Origin: Prostheceraeus crozeri | Taxonomy: Eukaryota > Platyhelminthes > Polycladida > Euryleptidae | DNA length: 64,000 bases | Direction of reading: 5' to 3' | NCBI GenBank assembly: GCA_907163375.1 | Contig: CAJQUW010007484.1 | Span: 124,001 to 188,000 of the forward strand | Part shown: one piece after another, positions 1 to 13,549 of the stretch | How the letters are laid out: every line of letters begins with the position of its first letter | Numbering within the stretch: the stretch's first letter is position 1 | Program-made: the position numbers and the translations under genes | The notes under the pieces: generated by a model | Told to the model about the DNA's origin: nothing | Seen by the model: the letters and a program-made list of their open reading frames with translations, nothing else | Databases searched by the model: none

Positions 1-279
1 TGTGACTCATTGAATGAAGGCCAGTTGTATCATTAGTTTGGCAGGCGATTGACGAAGTTATTTACTCTAGTGGAGAGGTGTGTGAACACAGATGTGAAGA
101 GGATTCTTACGTAATTGTGACTGATGTACAGACCTTAGTCTTTCAATTAGGAGAGGGAGAAAGAGAGAAAATTTTACCATCACCTTGCCATCTGTCAGCC
201 GGCAGTGACGTCCACCATCGACACTCACCCAATGCGACGGCAATCGGCCATTAATGGACCGATGCATTTTTTTACACAG

Positions 280-469
280 GGAACCGGTACCCGATCTAGA
301 CCTGGACGTGCAGGATTCAGTTTATGATGCGACTCGCGTCAGTGCTTCTGAAGCTGAACTTGGGAGGCATAATGCATCCAGTAGACGAACTCAAGATGTC
401 TCTCATAGATACCCTAGGAGACACAGGGAGAGACCTGCGCATTTAGAGGGGTGGGTGGTCAGCGTATAG
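280..469 (+). CDS. possible terminal exon of an unknown gene
   Basis: A pyrimidine-rich acceptor (T-run then ACACAG) ends at 279 and is followed by about 60 open codons ending in TAG at 467-469. The peptide is polar: an acidic start (EPVPDLDLDVQDS), then an Arg/Ser/His-rich stretch and the tail HLEGWVVSV. It looks like a disordered C-terminus. No domain is recognised and upstream exons would lie outside the window. The call rests on the splice acceptor and on composition that differs from the AT-rich surroundings, so it is weak. Confidence 0.3.
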
Positions 470-2227
470 TCACTATATGGATCAGTCATTTCCTTTTCGA
501 CGTCTGATGAGGCATGGTGTTCTTCGTGAATGTATATTTTGATGTTGTTTCTTGCCTAGATTAGCCGAGATTGGTTATCAGATAGGCCTAGCTTTCGGAT
601 GAGTGATGTTGGATTTGGTTGAGAAACCCGGATAACTGAACGTGAAATTTTCTAAACTGTTTATGCCCATGATTACTGAACTGAAAGTTTCTGCTCTGCT
701 CTTGATTTTCATGTATACAGTTTTCTACTATTTTTCTAAAAAGAGGGAAGATGTGGTGTTGCCCTCTACGAGTTCACTCTTACACGTATTTGCATGAATC
801 TGATGCGAGTGATGGAATTTCAACAACTATTTTTTATTAGAGTCTAACTTTCGATCTACGCAACATTAGGAAATAAAGTTGATATTTTCTGATAGGAAAT
901 GAGTCTCTTAACAAAACTACGTTGGCGGATTTCTTGATTTCTTGATTTCTCAATAATATTTTTACCGGAATACGATGCTCATCATTTCCTCCAAATTATT
1001 CCATAGTCTCCGACAATGTTAAATTATAGACGCACTACTGATGAGAAACTCATTGATAGTATATCACCAAGATTCAAAACATTTCTAGAATCAAAACACC
1101 GTTTTGTTGTTTCATTATGTAATAATACGTACAGAGCAATTAGACTAATATCTCAAATTAAAAAGCATGCATGTCTATGAAACATTGCAGTATTATTCAT
1201 TTTCATCCACTAGTCCACATTTGATGAGTTCATTGATCCAAATCCATCCCTGAAAAACAGAAGACAAACGTACAGACATCCGTAAAAATGTATCATCCAA
1301 TATAGCATGGAACGTAGTGATGCAATTACAAACTTTCAGTTGAGTATATTTACAATATTCCGCTACATAGCTATATCGATATAAAGTAGGAAACGTTAGA
1401 GCTCATGGAATGCAAAGGACACAGGTGCTCTGTCGCGGAGCTGAAGAGAGACATAAAGTGGAAGTGAACTTGATGACTAGGGTTGTCTTAAAGTATCTCG
1501 CTATTATTATTTATAAATACACCGACACGTATTTCTATTATCAAATTTATCAACACAAATATATCGATGAACACCGGCATATAATCAACGTAAATACTGC
1601 GTAGACCTATTATCAAGTAATTTCCTGAAATTTTTAGATGGATCCGTGCATGTAAATATCAAGATTACTCTAAGAGCTTAAGCATGAATTACTCTATCAA
1701 AGGAAGTCAGGAACTAAGAGTTGCTAAGTACAAACAGATTTGATAGAGGGCCAACGGGTCAAGGTCTACTTGAATTTTAAACGAATTAATGAAAACCTTG
1801 TAATTTTCCGAATAATCCAATGTGGTAAAAATGTATTTGACCTAGGATCAACCGGTCGAGGTCATCCAGAAGCTATTTCTCGTTATTGTGTGTTAATTAC
1901 ATATGAGAAGCTATGTCTGGAGAAACATATTACGCCATCAAATTTGATTAAGAATCAAAAGGTCTAAAATTCAAAAATCAGCGTTAAGTGTTTCCCTTCA
2001 ACACTTGATCCTACGCGTCAAATCCGCTAGTGCCAGTCCAGATGGTAATTAATACTTGAGCTCTTAGAACAAATATAGGCTAACAATAGTTACATAGATT
2101 TCAACAGAAAAACTATAACTCGAACTTTAACTACCGACATTCTGGAAATCATTACTTTAAGAGAATGCATGAAAATCACCCACAACATAATCCACGCTCC
2201 CATCCTGTCCCAAGAATATGTAGTTCC
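470..2227. other. AT-rich stretch, no gene seen
   Basis: Short open frames here (near 1410 and 1740) have low-complexity composition, no family resemblance and no convincing splice context. The last 60 bases before the minisatellite contain a diverged edge copy of its unit. Confidence 0.5.
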
Positions 2228-2893
2228 ATGAAAATGACTGACAACATTACCCGCCTTCCTATCTTATCGCAAGAATCAGTCAACAGAACTGGCCATAAAA
2301 ATCACCTACATTCTGCCAATTGCTTTAAGGAACAACGCGTGTAAATAACTGACAACATTACCCGCCATCCTATCTTATCGCAAGAATCAATCGATAAACT
2401 TGGTCATAAAAATCACCTACATTCTGACAATTGCTTTAAGGGACAACGCATGAAAATAACTGACAACATTACCCGCCTTCCTATCTTATCGCAAGAATCA
2501 GTCAACAAAACTAGCCATAAAAATCACCTACATTCTGCCAATTGCTTTAAGAGACAACACATGAAAATAACTGACAACATTACCCGCCTTCCTATCTTAT
2601 CGCAAGAATCAATCGATAAACTTGGTCATAAAAATCACCTACATTCTGACAATTGCTTTAAGGGACAACGCATGAAAATAACTGACAACATTACCCGCCT
2701 TCCTATCTGATCGCAAGAATCAGTCAACAAAACTAGTCATAAAAATCACCTACATTCTGACAATTGCTTTAAGGGACAACGCATGAAAATAACTGACAAC
2801 ATTACCCGCCTTCCTATCTTGTCACAAGAATCAATCGATAAAACTGGCCATAAAAATTCCCCGTTCTCACAATTGCTTTAAGGGACAACACAT
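2228..2893. repeat. 111-bp minisatellite, six units in dimeric (222-bp) register
   Basis: Units begin at about 2228, 2339, 2450, 2561, 2672 and 2783, each opening with a variant of ATGAAAATAACTGACAACAT. Odd units carry CAGTCAACA(A/G)AACT and even units carry CAATCGATAAA in the same place, so the true period is a 222-bp dimer present three times. The unit is 37 codons long, so one frame stays open across several copies and gives a repeated MKITDNITRLPILSQES peptide. Stops in some units and the lack of coding context argue for a non-coding minisatellite. Confidence 0.85.
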
Positions 2894-4330
2894 GCTTTTG
2901 ATTTCACCAGGATAATATGCAACACAATATTCTATACGGAATCTGTCGCTGGAAGCATTTTACGGCAGGAAGATTAACAACGTTGAATCTAGTTAACGGT
3001 ATGGCTTTTATCAACAGAAGGAGTACATGACATAACATAAAAACGAAGATATTTTCCAAATCCTTTGTCTTCTTAACATAATCTAGCAAAAGGTGGAAGG
3101 AATATATGCATGGATTTGATATATGCAGGTGTTAAAATGTGAAAACTCTTAATTACAGAAAATGATAAGCTCACCTTGGCTTAGCATTGGAAAATCATTG
3201 GTTTTCATCGGTTGAAGAAAAGAGTTAGTTGCAAAACATGAAAAATAAAAGTATCATTAACGAGGAAGGCAATTCCTATATGCCATACACGAGCCTAAAA
3301 TGTGGATATCAAACACTTGGAAGCTAAAAATCCATCAAAAACATGATGGGTTGGAAGACCATAATGTCACAATGACGTAATGCAGCCTAGCGTCATGCTG
3401 GAAGTGGGAGTCCGCAAGAGCATTGGTGTGTTGAGTTCTCCGCGGCTCTCTGCCTGTTGATCAAGTCTGGTTGAGCGAGCCCATGTGATGCGGCCGTTCT
3501 GACGACTTGGACGTGCGTGGAAGCTCGGGTTTGACTTTGTATGTGATTGCGAGTCGCGAGGGGGGGCAGTAGGCTGGACAATGGCAAGAGGAATCGAGGT
3601 CAAAGGAAGTCTGTTGGATGCAGAAGCCGCGGCGATAGGGCAGAGGCTTTCCAGTTGGAGTTGAAGACTGCAAAGGAAATGAGAGGATAAGGGAAGTGTT
3701 CGGTGAGGGTCGCATTCGGCAAGTCAATCAGGAGGATATAGTTGATAGTAAATGCTTGGTTAGGTAGGGTAGACACGTGAAATGTGCATAACCACTATTT
3801 TCTAAATAAAAGTAAAAACTGACTGGTTTTAGTTCTATACTTATCTTTATTTAAAATAATCAAATATTCCATTGTTATAGTACGTTTTTCTTATAAGCAT
3901 CTGATTGAAAATAAAAGTTTTGTATTCGCGTAATATTTTAATCGTTATGAATAGAATCACAAATATTCTACGATCTATATCGATGGTTCCCCTTTACATG
4001 TAGATTCAAGGGTTGGTAATAATAAGCTAGTATATCTTTAAGCTGAGAAAAATGAAGCGATATGTTTGCTGAACTAGACTTTTCACTGAATACCGATAGT
4101 TATTTCCGGCCGGAGCAGTAACAAACATTAGTTTCCAAAACAAAATGGAATCGAGAACGAAATCATGAAATTTATCAGCTAGTCAACCAATATTGTTTCA
4201 GGAGTCCGTAGACACCAGGACTGCTAGTACCAATAATTTATCAATTTCATATTTGAGTCAAAATAATTATTATGACTTCCTAGTATTACTTAAGTAATTC
4301 TTTGGTAAAATATATTTGGTCATCACTTAC
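2894..4330. other. no gene supported; one GC-richer patch
   Basis: Positions about 3380-3740 are clearly GC-richer than the surroundings and are open in more than one minus-strand frame. The frames overlap each other and none gives a recognisable protein. It may be an old element fragment. The rest is AT-rich with nothing identifiable. Confidence 0.4.
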
Positions 4331-7300
4331 CTAGTGAGTCGTTTGTCTACCTTCCTCGGACTTTCTCAACATCTTGCTCACTTTTGTAAGGGCAATTACC
4401 GGATCCGGTAAGCGATAGTGCCGCTTGTGAGTCTCCAATGTGTGCCCCATATGTTTACAAAGCGCCCTAAATTCTGCCTCTGTCAGATTTTCCGTCTGAA
4501 GAAAAAACGGTTGCTTTCAACTAACAGTAGGCAGTTATTTAAGATTTTCAAGACTTCATATCGTACTCGTACATCCGACTCGGAAGTATTTGCAAAACGC
4601 TAATTAGTACCAAATTACATGCACTTAGCAGTAGCAGTTAACACTAATCGATTAATTCTGTAGTGAAATATGTATGCTCTACAGGCTTAGTATTAGGTCT
4701 ACAGCCTACCAGGCGATACCGAATTTAGGTACAGACCCGACATCTGCCCAAATTCACCGATTCACTATATACCAAAATTTCACTCAAGATATGAACACAT
4801 CAACAAAAACATTCAATGTGGGAGGGCAGGGCAACCGTTGGATATTCGGTCAAGAGAAAAGGCACTTTAATTATAGGCCTATCATTTCGTCATTAACAAA
4901 AACATTTATTGGCGGGGAAACATTCAGTTCACTCGATAAGTGAGATAATAAGAGCAACCAAGGAAACTGATACAAGTCCATATTTTTTAAAACAATCATT
5001 ATATCATTTCACATTTATACTATCATTTTCATGGTTTCTAATATTTTAAGGATTGTTTTAAAGAATACATAGTATTAAAGTATTCCCATTATCTAAATAT
5101 GGCAGGTCATGATCCATCGAATATTAATTCGTGTAGATATTTTTGCGAATTGAAGCACATATGTGTTGGTTTCTTATTTTTACTAAAGCTTCACGAAAGC
5201 TCTCACCTATGAAATACGATGTTTAACCTTTCTGGAACAAAAATATTCCTTGGCTTAATGGAAAGGAGAGATAAGATAATTCCCATAAAAACACAGAAAC
5301 TTGATCATCAAATGAAAACGATCATGCATGTTGTAACAATATGAATACGATTCCTTCTACCCAGCCAAAATCAGATAAGTGCTATTCATATAACAGTAGG
5401 CCCATTATCAAGTTTGTAACGTAATAAATAGGTCTAAGATAGAAACCTTTGTTGTGTATGATTTTAAGGTTTTGGATGGGCTTATTACATCATAGTATTA
5501 TTACCTGCAAGTTTGTTGCACTAAGTTTGCGGAACTTAGTTGTTTTGATATTTTCAAGATTTGCTTGGCTTGACAAAGATCGCAAAACATCGCTGCCACG
5601 CACTGGATTGCCTTTTGTGTTTGAAAATACGTATTCATCGGGACCTTTGTTAGTACTTAGCCAGGTGGTCGGCTCTACGCATTCCTTTGGGAACAATATT
5701 GGAACAAACTTTCGACGCTTTCCCATCACGTATACCAATTCCATCTCTTTCACTAGCTGTTGTTCGTCCTCAGGCAGTTGGCAATCGATTGCGCCCTCTT
5801 TCCATTTGTGGCGCAATTGCCACTGACCAACTTTCAACTTCGGGACCTCGCTAGCCCGACGTTTGTTGAACGACAGCAATCGGGCTACTGTCAATTCAGT
5901 AATGTAACGCCTGTTTTGCTTATCCCTTGCCGTTTCGGCAAGCTTTTCCAGAACGAAGTCGTTGAATTTTGCCACGTCGTCATTCTTTGGCAAAGGCTGC
6001 GGAAGATCCGAGTTGGAACATGGCAGTGCATTGTGAGCATTTGATGCTAATGGAGCAAGACGTTCATTGATAATATCATTCATGAAATTCTGTTCCTCTG
6101 CTTCAGCCGTTCGTCCTGCAATAAGCAATTCCACACGGATGATTAAATTGAGTTTTGTAATTATCTGAACAAGGCGTTTCAACGACGAGGGTCGTTTCAT
6201 GGTGGGAGAGGGAGTGCTATCATCATATACAAACATTGTCGTTATAGTTGAATGTAAAAGCTCAAAATTCCTTGGCTGCATCAAATCTGACAATGATAGA
6301 CTGCTTGAAGGATTTTGCTGTTGGAAGAAGATCATCAATTCCGCGAGAAGTCTTGCGTGGCTGGAAACTGTACCGAATTGGGATATACCCTTCTTATTGA
6401 TTTGAGATTTTACATAGCTCCCAATCGCTGGATCTGCAACAAGTACGTTACCGATGTCGTCGTACGTTATTCTTTCATAGAACTCGCGAACACCTGGTGT
6501 GTCAGCCAACGCAATTGACGGTAGTTTCTTTTTGCTTGCATCAACCGATTGTGCAGCTGGACACTTGTGTCGCCAAAAGTCCTCTTTACCATAATACCCA
6601 AAACATCCCGAACAGGCCACGTATCTTCCAATGTCTCGAGATATATCAATAGATTCACTGGGCCTTTTGACCGTAATTAAATATCCTCCATTCATCAGCA
6701 CTTCATGGTTATGGACATAATTCCCCAGATTTCGAATGACCTGAATATGGTGGCATCTTTGCTTAGAGTTCTTTTCAGTCTTCATTGCTTGTTTCACTCT
6801 CTCTTCTTGTGAGTGCTTTTTGAACAGATGTTCTGCCAAAGACGTGGTTCGTAAGCGCAGTTGACAGTAATAACAGACATTTACCTAATCCCATACGCGA
6901 TTTTCCTTATTTCCGGGCTTTGTACCCACTACATGCACTGTCAAATTTTTCCTTACCTCATTGATCATAGGTTTCTTGATCGAGGGTGCGGGAAATTCTG
7001 CTTGGCTTTTGATGCACGTCTGACGCGAAAGTCTCGTGGTAGTTGCTTCAGATGAGCTCGAGGCTTTTTCTGAATACGTTGGAATAAGTGAAAGAGGTGA
7101 CATTGGCTTCAATTGATTGGTAGTTGCTTCCGACAATCTAGCGACTTTCTGTTGAGGAGAGGCAACATCGAGAGGAGTAGCTGCGATTTCCTCCAGGATC
7201 ACTGTATCGGCACTTGCCTTGCGTTGGAGTGATGATTGTTCATCGACGGTTGAGTCGAGTAGAGTTTGCTGAACATCCGTTGTGGAATTATCACGTTCAT

Positions 7301-7378
7301 GCGGATTGAAAATCGGATAACTACTTTGTATTTCCGACGATCGATCACTTTCCGAGATCTCATTATCTAGGTCAACAT
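4331..7378 (-). CDS. zinc-finger tyrosine-recombinase-like protein, copy 1 (three exons seen)
   Basis: Three exons read on the minus strand: 7378-6957, 6884-5505 and 4495-4331. The first intron is only 72 bp (donor GAG/GTAAGG, acceptor ATTAG/GTA, both phase 0) and removes an in-frame TAG. The second intron starts at CAG/GTAATA and ends in TTCTTCAG. All phases agree and give at least 655 residues ending in TAG. Exon 1 is acidic and Ser/Thr-rich. Exon 2 opens with a C2H2-like finger (CYYCQ...HLFKKH) and a second finger-like CSGC...WRHKC. The C-terminal part resembles the tyrosine recombinase fold: NKRRASEV (box-I arginine), FRKLSAT, then GHTLETHKRHYR with the candidate nucleophilic tyrosine in the last exon. 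Multi-copy relatives occur in fish and many invertebrates. Whether they are host genes or a mobile family is unsettled. An acceptor at 7380-7379 implies an unseen 5' exon. No break was found in the visible exons. Confidence 0.75.
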
Positions 7379-7380
7379 CT

Positions 7381-10300
7381 GAAACAGAAATATGAATACC
7401 GGTCATTCCACGCGTAGTCTAGCATCAGATCGCAATTTTTTCTACAGAGTTGACCTTTATGGTTGTCTTATTCGTTTACATGTAGAACAAGTTCTGATGT
7501 TTGCAAATCACTATTTCCTTTCTCTATATGATCAGGGTTACATTGTTTTCCGTAGAATCGAAAACATATTATAAATAGGGTAGATGAAATGGGAAGGATA
7601 ATTTATTTGTTTCCTAAAGCTAATTTAATAACACTAAATATTACGCATGCGAAATGCCCTCTGGTGATTTCAATGCTAGGAAACAGTCTATTCACTCATC
7701 TATTATTTGAAGATGAGCATTTAGCTGAATATGCATACATCAAAATTGCCATACAGTGGAATCTCGAATTGAGGAAATAATAAGCCGTAAGAATCAAATT
7801 TGAACGTCTCACTAACTTACAATACAATAATTTTTCATTGTCTAGGGTCGCTTGGCAACAAATAGATTAAACAGAACATGTGTCGTCAGACCGCATACTG
7901 TATAACAGACCACAAGTAGGCCTAATGGACAAATAAATTTATAATTAAGTCTGGTCGCCTAAGTAATTCCTTAGATCAGTACATAGGTTTCATCTGATGA
8001 GTTTAATAACCACGGGTTTATAATAACATTAACAGTTTCATTAACAAGATACAACATAGAACCTAAGCTCGCACAAAATTACCAATCAATCTGTAATCTA
8101 GTCACTTGGGGCTACTTTTTACCCGGATTTTCTACATGCAATATTGATTCTGAAATGTTCAACCTTTCTTACATAAATCAATCTATCAATTGCGCAATCT
8201 ATCAAATTGCGTTAGTATAGAGATGGTTATATGTGTTCTAAGGATAATCTAATGATTGACAAAGCTCCTTTTTTCGAACTTAGCACCATAACTATGTCTC
8301 CTTGCGAGTAATATCAGTATAAGCAAGATATTAGTGAGCCGTCCATCAAATATGGAGATGTTTTTCGTCCATAATGTTCTCGGAATCCCCACTCAAATAC
8401 ATCATCACGAGGATTTGCATTATTCACCGTAGAAGCTAAAAATCACCCATTTCTTTAAATATGCATTATGAAATTTACGAATGCGTTTGGAATTCTGTAG
8501 CTGTAAAAGCTTTATCTACGAAACGCGATATTTATCATGAGCCCTATTCATAAAACCTTGCTAATTAAGTCATAAAATAGCCGTTAGCTGCGAAGTAAAA
8601 CGCTGCTAATAACGTAGGCCTACTTGGTAGTAATCAACTGACGTGACATCAAATTGAATTTGATTGGATGTAAATGAATGATTCATTCGAGGATGGTCCG
8701 ATTTGATGAACAAAAGTTTGAAGTTATTAACTAGGACTTAGAAGTACTCTGCCGAACTCTAACTTTAGTGGCTAACTTAAACATAAGAGCAGTAAATTAG
8801 CACCGTTGTATGAATAGCAGTAAGTTATCAACTTGGCCTAGTAAGCAGATTTAGCTGTCAACTAGACCTAGCAAGGCTTCATGAATAGTTTAGTGTGTGA
8901 TACACGTTACTACAATCCGACTAAATCAGTTGTAAACAAAAATCCTTAGAAGTTAAGTTAGGAAGATACATGTAAGTTGGCTGAATTCAAATCAAAATAA
9001 ACTTTACAAAAACAAGGCCAGTGACACAATCGGTCAGGCTTATAACAATGTTTTTAACAAACGAATACTTACTTGATTCTTGGCTGCAACAAGAAACAAT
9101 GATTGTCATATACATTGTACTTTAGAATTAAGTACTTCAAGAAATTATTTCTAAAAAAGATCAATCAGTTACTGACTCAATAAACTTACTTTATTCGGGG
9201 ACACTTCCCATTCAAAATTTCCAAAAGCGCAATACGCTTAGCAGCACGCAACTGAAGGAAGAACAACATCATAGTAATTTACACTAGTTAAAGTATGCAT
9301 AGGCCTATTAACAATATTAGATAAATGCCAACTAAGAAATACGATGAATAGACATGGTGATATGGTTTAACAGATCTGGTTGCCATCAAGTGCTCATACT
9401 GCTCATAAAACCCTGTTGGTGAACATATCATCGCCTTAAGGTATAAGAAGATAAACATATACATCTTACAAAGCGCCTCCATTAGTAGATGGGACACCAT
9501 TATTGCAGCATAATTAGGAAGACATATTCGTACGTTCGTAATACACAACAATTGATGACTTTACAAAACTCTAATATTCAGTTTCTCGAGCCCAAAAAAT
9601 TAACGATGTGCAATATTGCCTTGATAGCGCATAGGTTTGCACTGTATGATCGTTAAGAAGACAATTAATGGCAACACATTTGTGTGATTATCGAAGATTC
9701 CGAAAATCGAAGGAACGTACGTTCATAACGCCCATGTGACATACACATCATACATTTGGCAACTATTCTAATGACATGAATCCATGCATCTACTAACAGA
9801 GCAATTCTCTGCCATTGAGCTGAAACATTGAAATTCTAGAATCTTTCAAAAACAAATTTAATGTCGAAACTTAATCCTACACGATAATAAAAAATGATTC
9901 AAACTGCACAAACATTGTGTATTGATGTTTCAAGAACTTCTATCTCAAATTAGATCGGAGAACTCACAATAGTTGAGAAGCTACATTTATCCACTAAAAT
10001 CCGTACGAATCCCTACACGACAGCAAATAATTGCTCAACACAGAAAGATTACTAGTTACATCTCATCCAGTTTTCGAAATTCTTTGAAGCTAAGTCTCAT
10101 ACATTTGTCAGAATCTTTTGAAGCTAGGCCTATCCATAGGTGTACAAGTTCACTAAGATTTAGATGTTGTGATTGAGTCTCAGATATTTAATTCGAAATC
10201 AAAATATAAAAACTGTATTCATGGTGGTCCCATACACTGTAAATCAAGTTAAAAAAATTTTGCACGTCTTATTCCCATCATATAGTAATTAGACTTTGTT

Positions 10301-11408
10301 TCTGTAGGCCTGAAAAAAAAATTACTTTAATTTAATAGATTTGGAATGCGTGACTCCCAATTCAGTTTTTAAGTGGAATTGTGCATCTTCATGGACTCCA
10401 ACGTCGTAATTTTGCAATTATCTAGCAAACATTGGCCCAAAATCCTGATTCACCAACTGAATATTTGTTACTCACAATGTGTCCAAAACCGAGGTTGATT
10501 TTTAACGGGCATATCATAAACCGATATTATGCGTCTTTACACATGAAGATACGGCGGTGCTGGCTACTTCTCCAAAAATGGAAATTCTCGTCATGCAGAT
10601 CCAAATTTTGATGCATTAACATTGCAAGTTTTGTATCAGTAAAATTTGATAAATTGCAACGGTTGAAAATTGTCCTGCGGTAGAATTAGCCTATATCCTA
10701 TGAAGATATGATAATGGTTGAGGGTCTTTCAGTTTTCTCTCAGAAATATTTTGAAAAATGAGACATCTAACATTACACCAAAATAGCGCCATCTTTCAGT
10801 AAAGAACATTGGAACTATCAAAGATATGATATAAAATTTGAATATTCTAAAAAGATTGACTAGTGTTCTCAACAAGTTCTTAGGACAGTTTCAGTTATAG
10901 GCATATTTAGGTATAACCTAAGGTTATGGCGCATGAATGAACCTATCTTGTGGTTAGTTGTTATCGATAGAATACGTACAAATAGCATAGGCCTGTTGGT
11001 AGCGTATAGGCCAGATTTCTCCTACATTTATATAGCCTATGCCCAATGGGTGTAAAGTCTACCTCTACTTGGATTAAGTTGAGTTTATGTTAATTTTGGC
11101 TTTCAGTTAATTAATTAATCCACGTTAAGTTAGACATGGGATTGTTGAACTGAATTAACCCACGTAAATGTGTGGCTGACATCACCATCGAATGTACCCC
11201 CGCTCCAACCTCTGGTCTGGTCACAGAAAATAGCGTTTTAACACCTAATTCATGGATGGTGATTGTGTGGGAATATAATGGAGCATTCCAGCCGATAAAA
11301 AGGAGTGCACCGGATTTCAAATCCGAAGGAATTCAAAATCCTTAGATCCAGTGCACCGCTACCGATATAGTACCACCGGTATATGAATAAAATAGTACTA
11401 CCGGTATA
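7381..11408. other. intronic or intergenic DNA upstream of the copy 1 gene; no gene seen
   Basis: The 5' exon of the minus-strand YR-like gene should lie in or beyond this stretch, but no candidate is convincing. A very short minus-strand acceptor/donor pair near 9058-9080 could be a micro-exon but is equally likely to be chance. The stretch is otherwise AT-rich with no recognised repeat. Confidence 0.4.
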
Positions 11409-11592
11409 TTTATTCATAAAATACTAAGCTCCAAAGGAGAAACTAATACATCTTTTATTCCCTGACCGGTTTCTGCTCTTATAGCTTGTCAAAGGGTAAG
11501 ACAAGCTCTTTGACAAGCTCCAAGAGCAGCAACCGGTCAGGGAATAAAAATATTTCTTACTTTTCCTTTTGGAATTTAGTATTTTATTTATC
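11409..11592. repeat. long imperfect palindrome (about 185 bp)
   Basis: The centre is AGCTTGTCAAAG (11483) against CTTTGACAAGCT (11508) with a loop of about 13 nt. Outward it continues through paired CTGCTCTT/AAGAGCAG, CCCTGACCGG/CCGGTCAGGG, TTATTCC/GGAATAA and AAAATACTAA/TTAGTATTTT. Arms of about 85 bp match with few differences. This is a snap-back or foldback sequence, probably a MITE. The open frame starting at 11486 is a by-product of it. Confidence 0.8.
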
Positions 11593-12964
11593 ATCCATTT
11601 TGTGCCTTTATTTCATTAATATATATATATATATATATACCTGTAGGTTTACCAACTTTTACTCTAACAACCTAATCTTTGAAAGCAGACAGGGCTTCTT
11701 TAAAATTCCTTCAGTCGGCACTACGAAGCATCGAACATCGGAATCATTAGCCATTTATCTTTTATTATTTTGAATCATTAGACAAAATATCTGCATCGAT
11801 TCTAATGGCCAATTGCTTAACTAGTCCCATCACATAGTAAAAAATCACAACGCAAGATCTTGAACGATATTTTTCTCGAATCAAACGAACAGCATTTGGT
11901 TCATGTAATTCACGTCAAAGTAGAAAATTCGTCAAATATTATAGTATAACAAGAACTAAGCACTATCATTATGTTATGGTGGACAAAGGCAACTAGACCA
12001 GACTTATCAGTCAGTCCTTGTTGTGGCCTAACGCGGTCTGGTTTTATAACACGCGATTAAAAATGAAATCAGCTGATGTAACGAAACAGACATTCAAATT
12101 TTCATGAACTCTTGGATTTTCAGAGTATTTAAAATATCGTAAACCACACTGGTCTTCAGGAGTAAATAAGCATATAGTTGAAATAGCCCTGAAAACACTT
12201 AAATGAAAACTTCTGCTTCAGGAATGGCATATTTTCACCAACTTATGTTACGCAATTCTATTTTCTGCCGAAACTTTCTACACTGAATGAGATATTTCAA
12301 GATTTACCAAAAAATACAAGATAAGTGTCCTCACAAATTACGAAGCAAATGTTCGGAAAAAATTCCGGTGTAATATCAGAGAAATGACAGTCCTTCAGTT
12401 TTATATTGCGTTCAATTCAGTGAAATAATTTTTTCTGATAGAAAAAATGAGAAAGCATCGAAATGATATGGAAAATTTTGATTAGCAATAAATTTGAAAT
12501 ATACAGATAATGATGCAATCTATAAAGGCCATATTTGCAGTTGAGCTTCATCTATAATAGATCAAAATTAGCATACAATATGACAGTCATCCTCACTTTA
12601 CTTCTTCAGAAAATTCAGAAAAACTGCTTGGAATCCGATGCTCGCATCGAATTCATAAAAAGCATCTGATTGCGATCAAAATTCATGCTCGAAGCATCAG
12701 ATTCCGGCCAATACGTGCTCTATATTACAAGTATGCATTTACGTGATTTGTGTTTTCCGCGTTGACTTCACGTCTACCGCAATACATTTTGTTTAATCGA
12801 TTGTGTAATGTGAACACATTTGAATTGACGAATATACACTTCTGCTTAACGTCACGCACGAGTCGTTTTTACTTATCGCTCTAGTGTCATACGCAACATA
12901 CTTAATATCTTTGTATTACTGTAGCACCTAATGATACTTAGCCTAATATGTCTATTGTTTTCAG
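11593..12964. other. no gene seen
   Basis: AT-rich, with a short (TA)n run near 11620-11640. It may be upstream intron of the BEN-like exons that begin at 12965. Confidence 0.4.
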
Positions 12965-13549
12965 AGATTAGTCGACGCAATTGTAAACTTAACAAATGTA
13001 TGTGAGAAGTTACAACATTCCGTGGATCAGAATACCAAAGAAATGAAAAAGAGACGAAAAGAATGCGTATCGACTCCAGCCCCTACGGAACCGCTACGCC
13101 CGGTGGTAAGTTGATATTGATTATTTCAATGATATATGCAATCATATACTTGTTGCCCCAAAACAGTCGAAAATGCATACAACCAGTGAAGACAGTCATA
13201 ACCAGTATTTGAAGACATTATTTGTTAGATTCTCTTGATAAGAAAATTACTTTTAGGATTTAAACCCACCGCATATCATGGATAATTTATGTTAACTTAA
13301 TGAACATACTCACTACATTAAATATTTGTGTTATACGAATGAAATTAAACGTTATGCTCTTACTTTCAGATCTACAAACAAGGCGACACAAACATCAACC
13401 TAACAAGAATAACTGGTAATCGACCCTCAAAATTTGCTGTGAACGTTGCCAAAAAACTGTTCAATAAGGATGAACTGATGGAAGGGCTCCTGAGTCCCCA
13501 AAAAGAGAAACAGGCAAGACCATCCCTGTCTACGAGCCAACTTACTTAA
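12965..13549 (+). CDS. two exons of a coiled-coil / BEN-domain-like gene
   Basis: Exon 12965-13105 (acceptor TTTTCAG, donor GTG/GTAAGT, 47 codons, phase 0 in and out) encodes a heptad-like, charged segment (LVDAIVNLTNVCEKLQHSV) and a basic cluster KKRRKE. Exon 13370-13549 (acceptor TACTTTCAG) encodes IYKQGDTNINLTRITG, then SKFAVNVAKKLFNKDEL, and ends in TAA at 13547. The F-A-x-x-x-A-x-x-L-F-x-x-x-E-L pattern is that of the first half of a BEN domain, a DNA-binding module. The second half is replaced by a short KQARPSLSTSQLT tail, so the domain looks truncated or alternatively spliced. Upstream exons are not identified. The exon calls rest on matching phases. The BEN assignment is tentative. 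Confidence 0.45.

Noticed and set aside
2228-2893. CRISPR array or protein-coding repeat
   Set aside because: Units are contiguous with no spacers, the genome is eukaryotic, and some units contain stops. It is a minisatellite.
3367-3727. Three overlapping minus-strand ORFs
   Set aside because: They occupy different frames of the same GC-richer patch and show no motif or splice support. Recorded only as a composition anomaly.
11486-11773. 95-codon plus-strand ORF
   Set aside because: Begins inside the palindrome loop region and continues through a (TA)n tract; low-complexity product.
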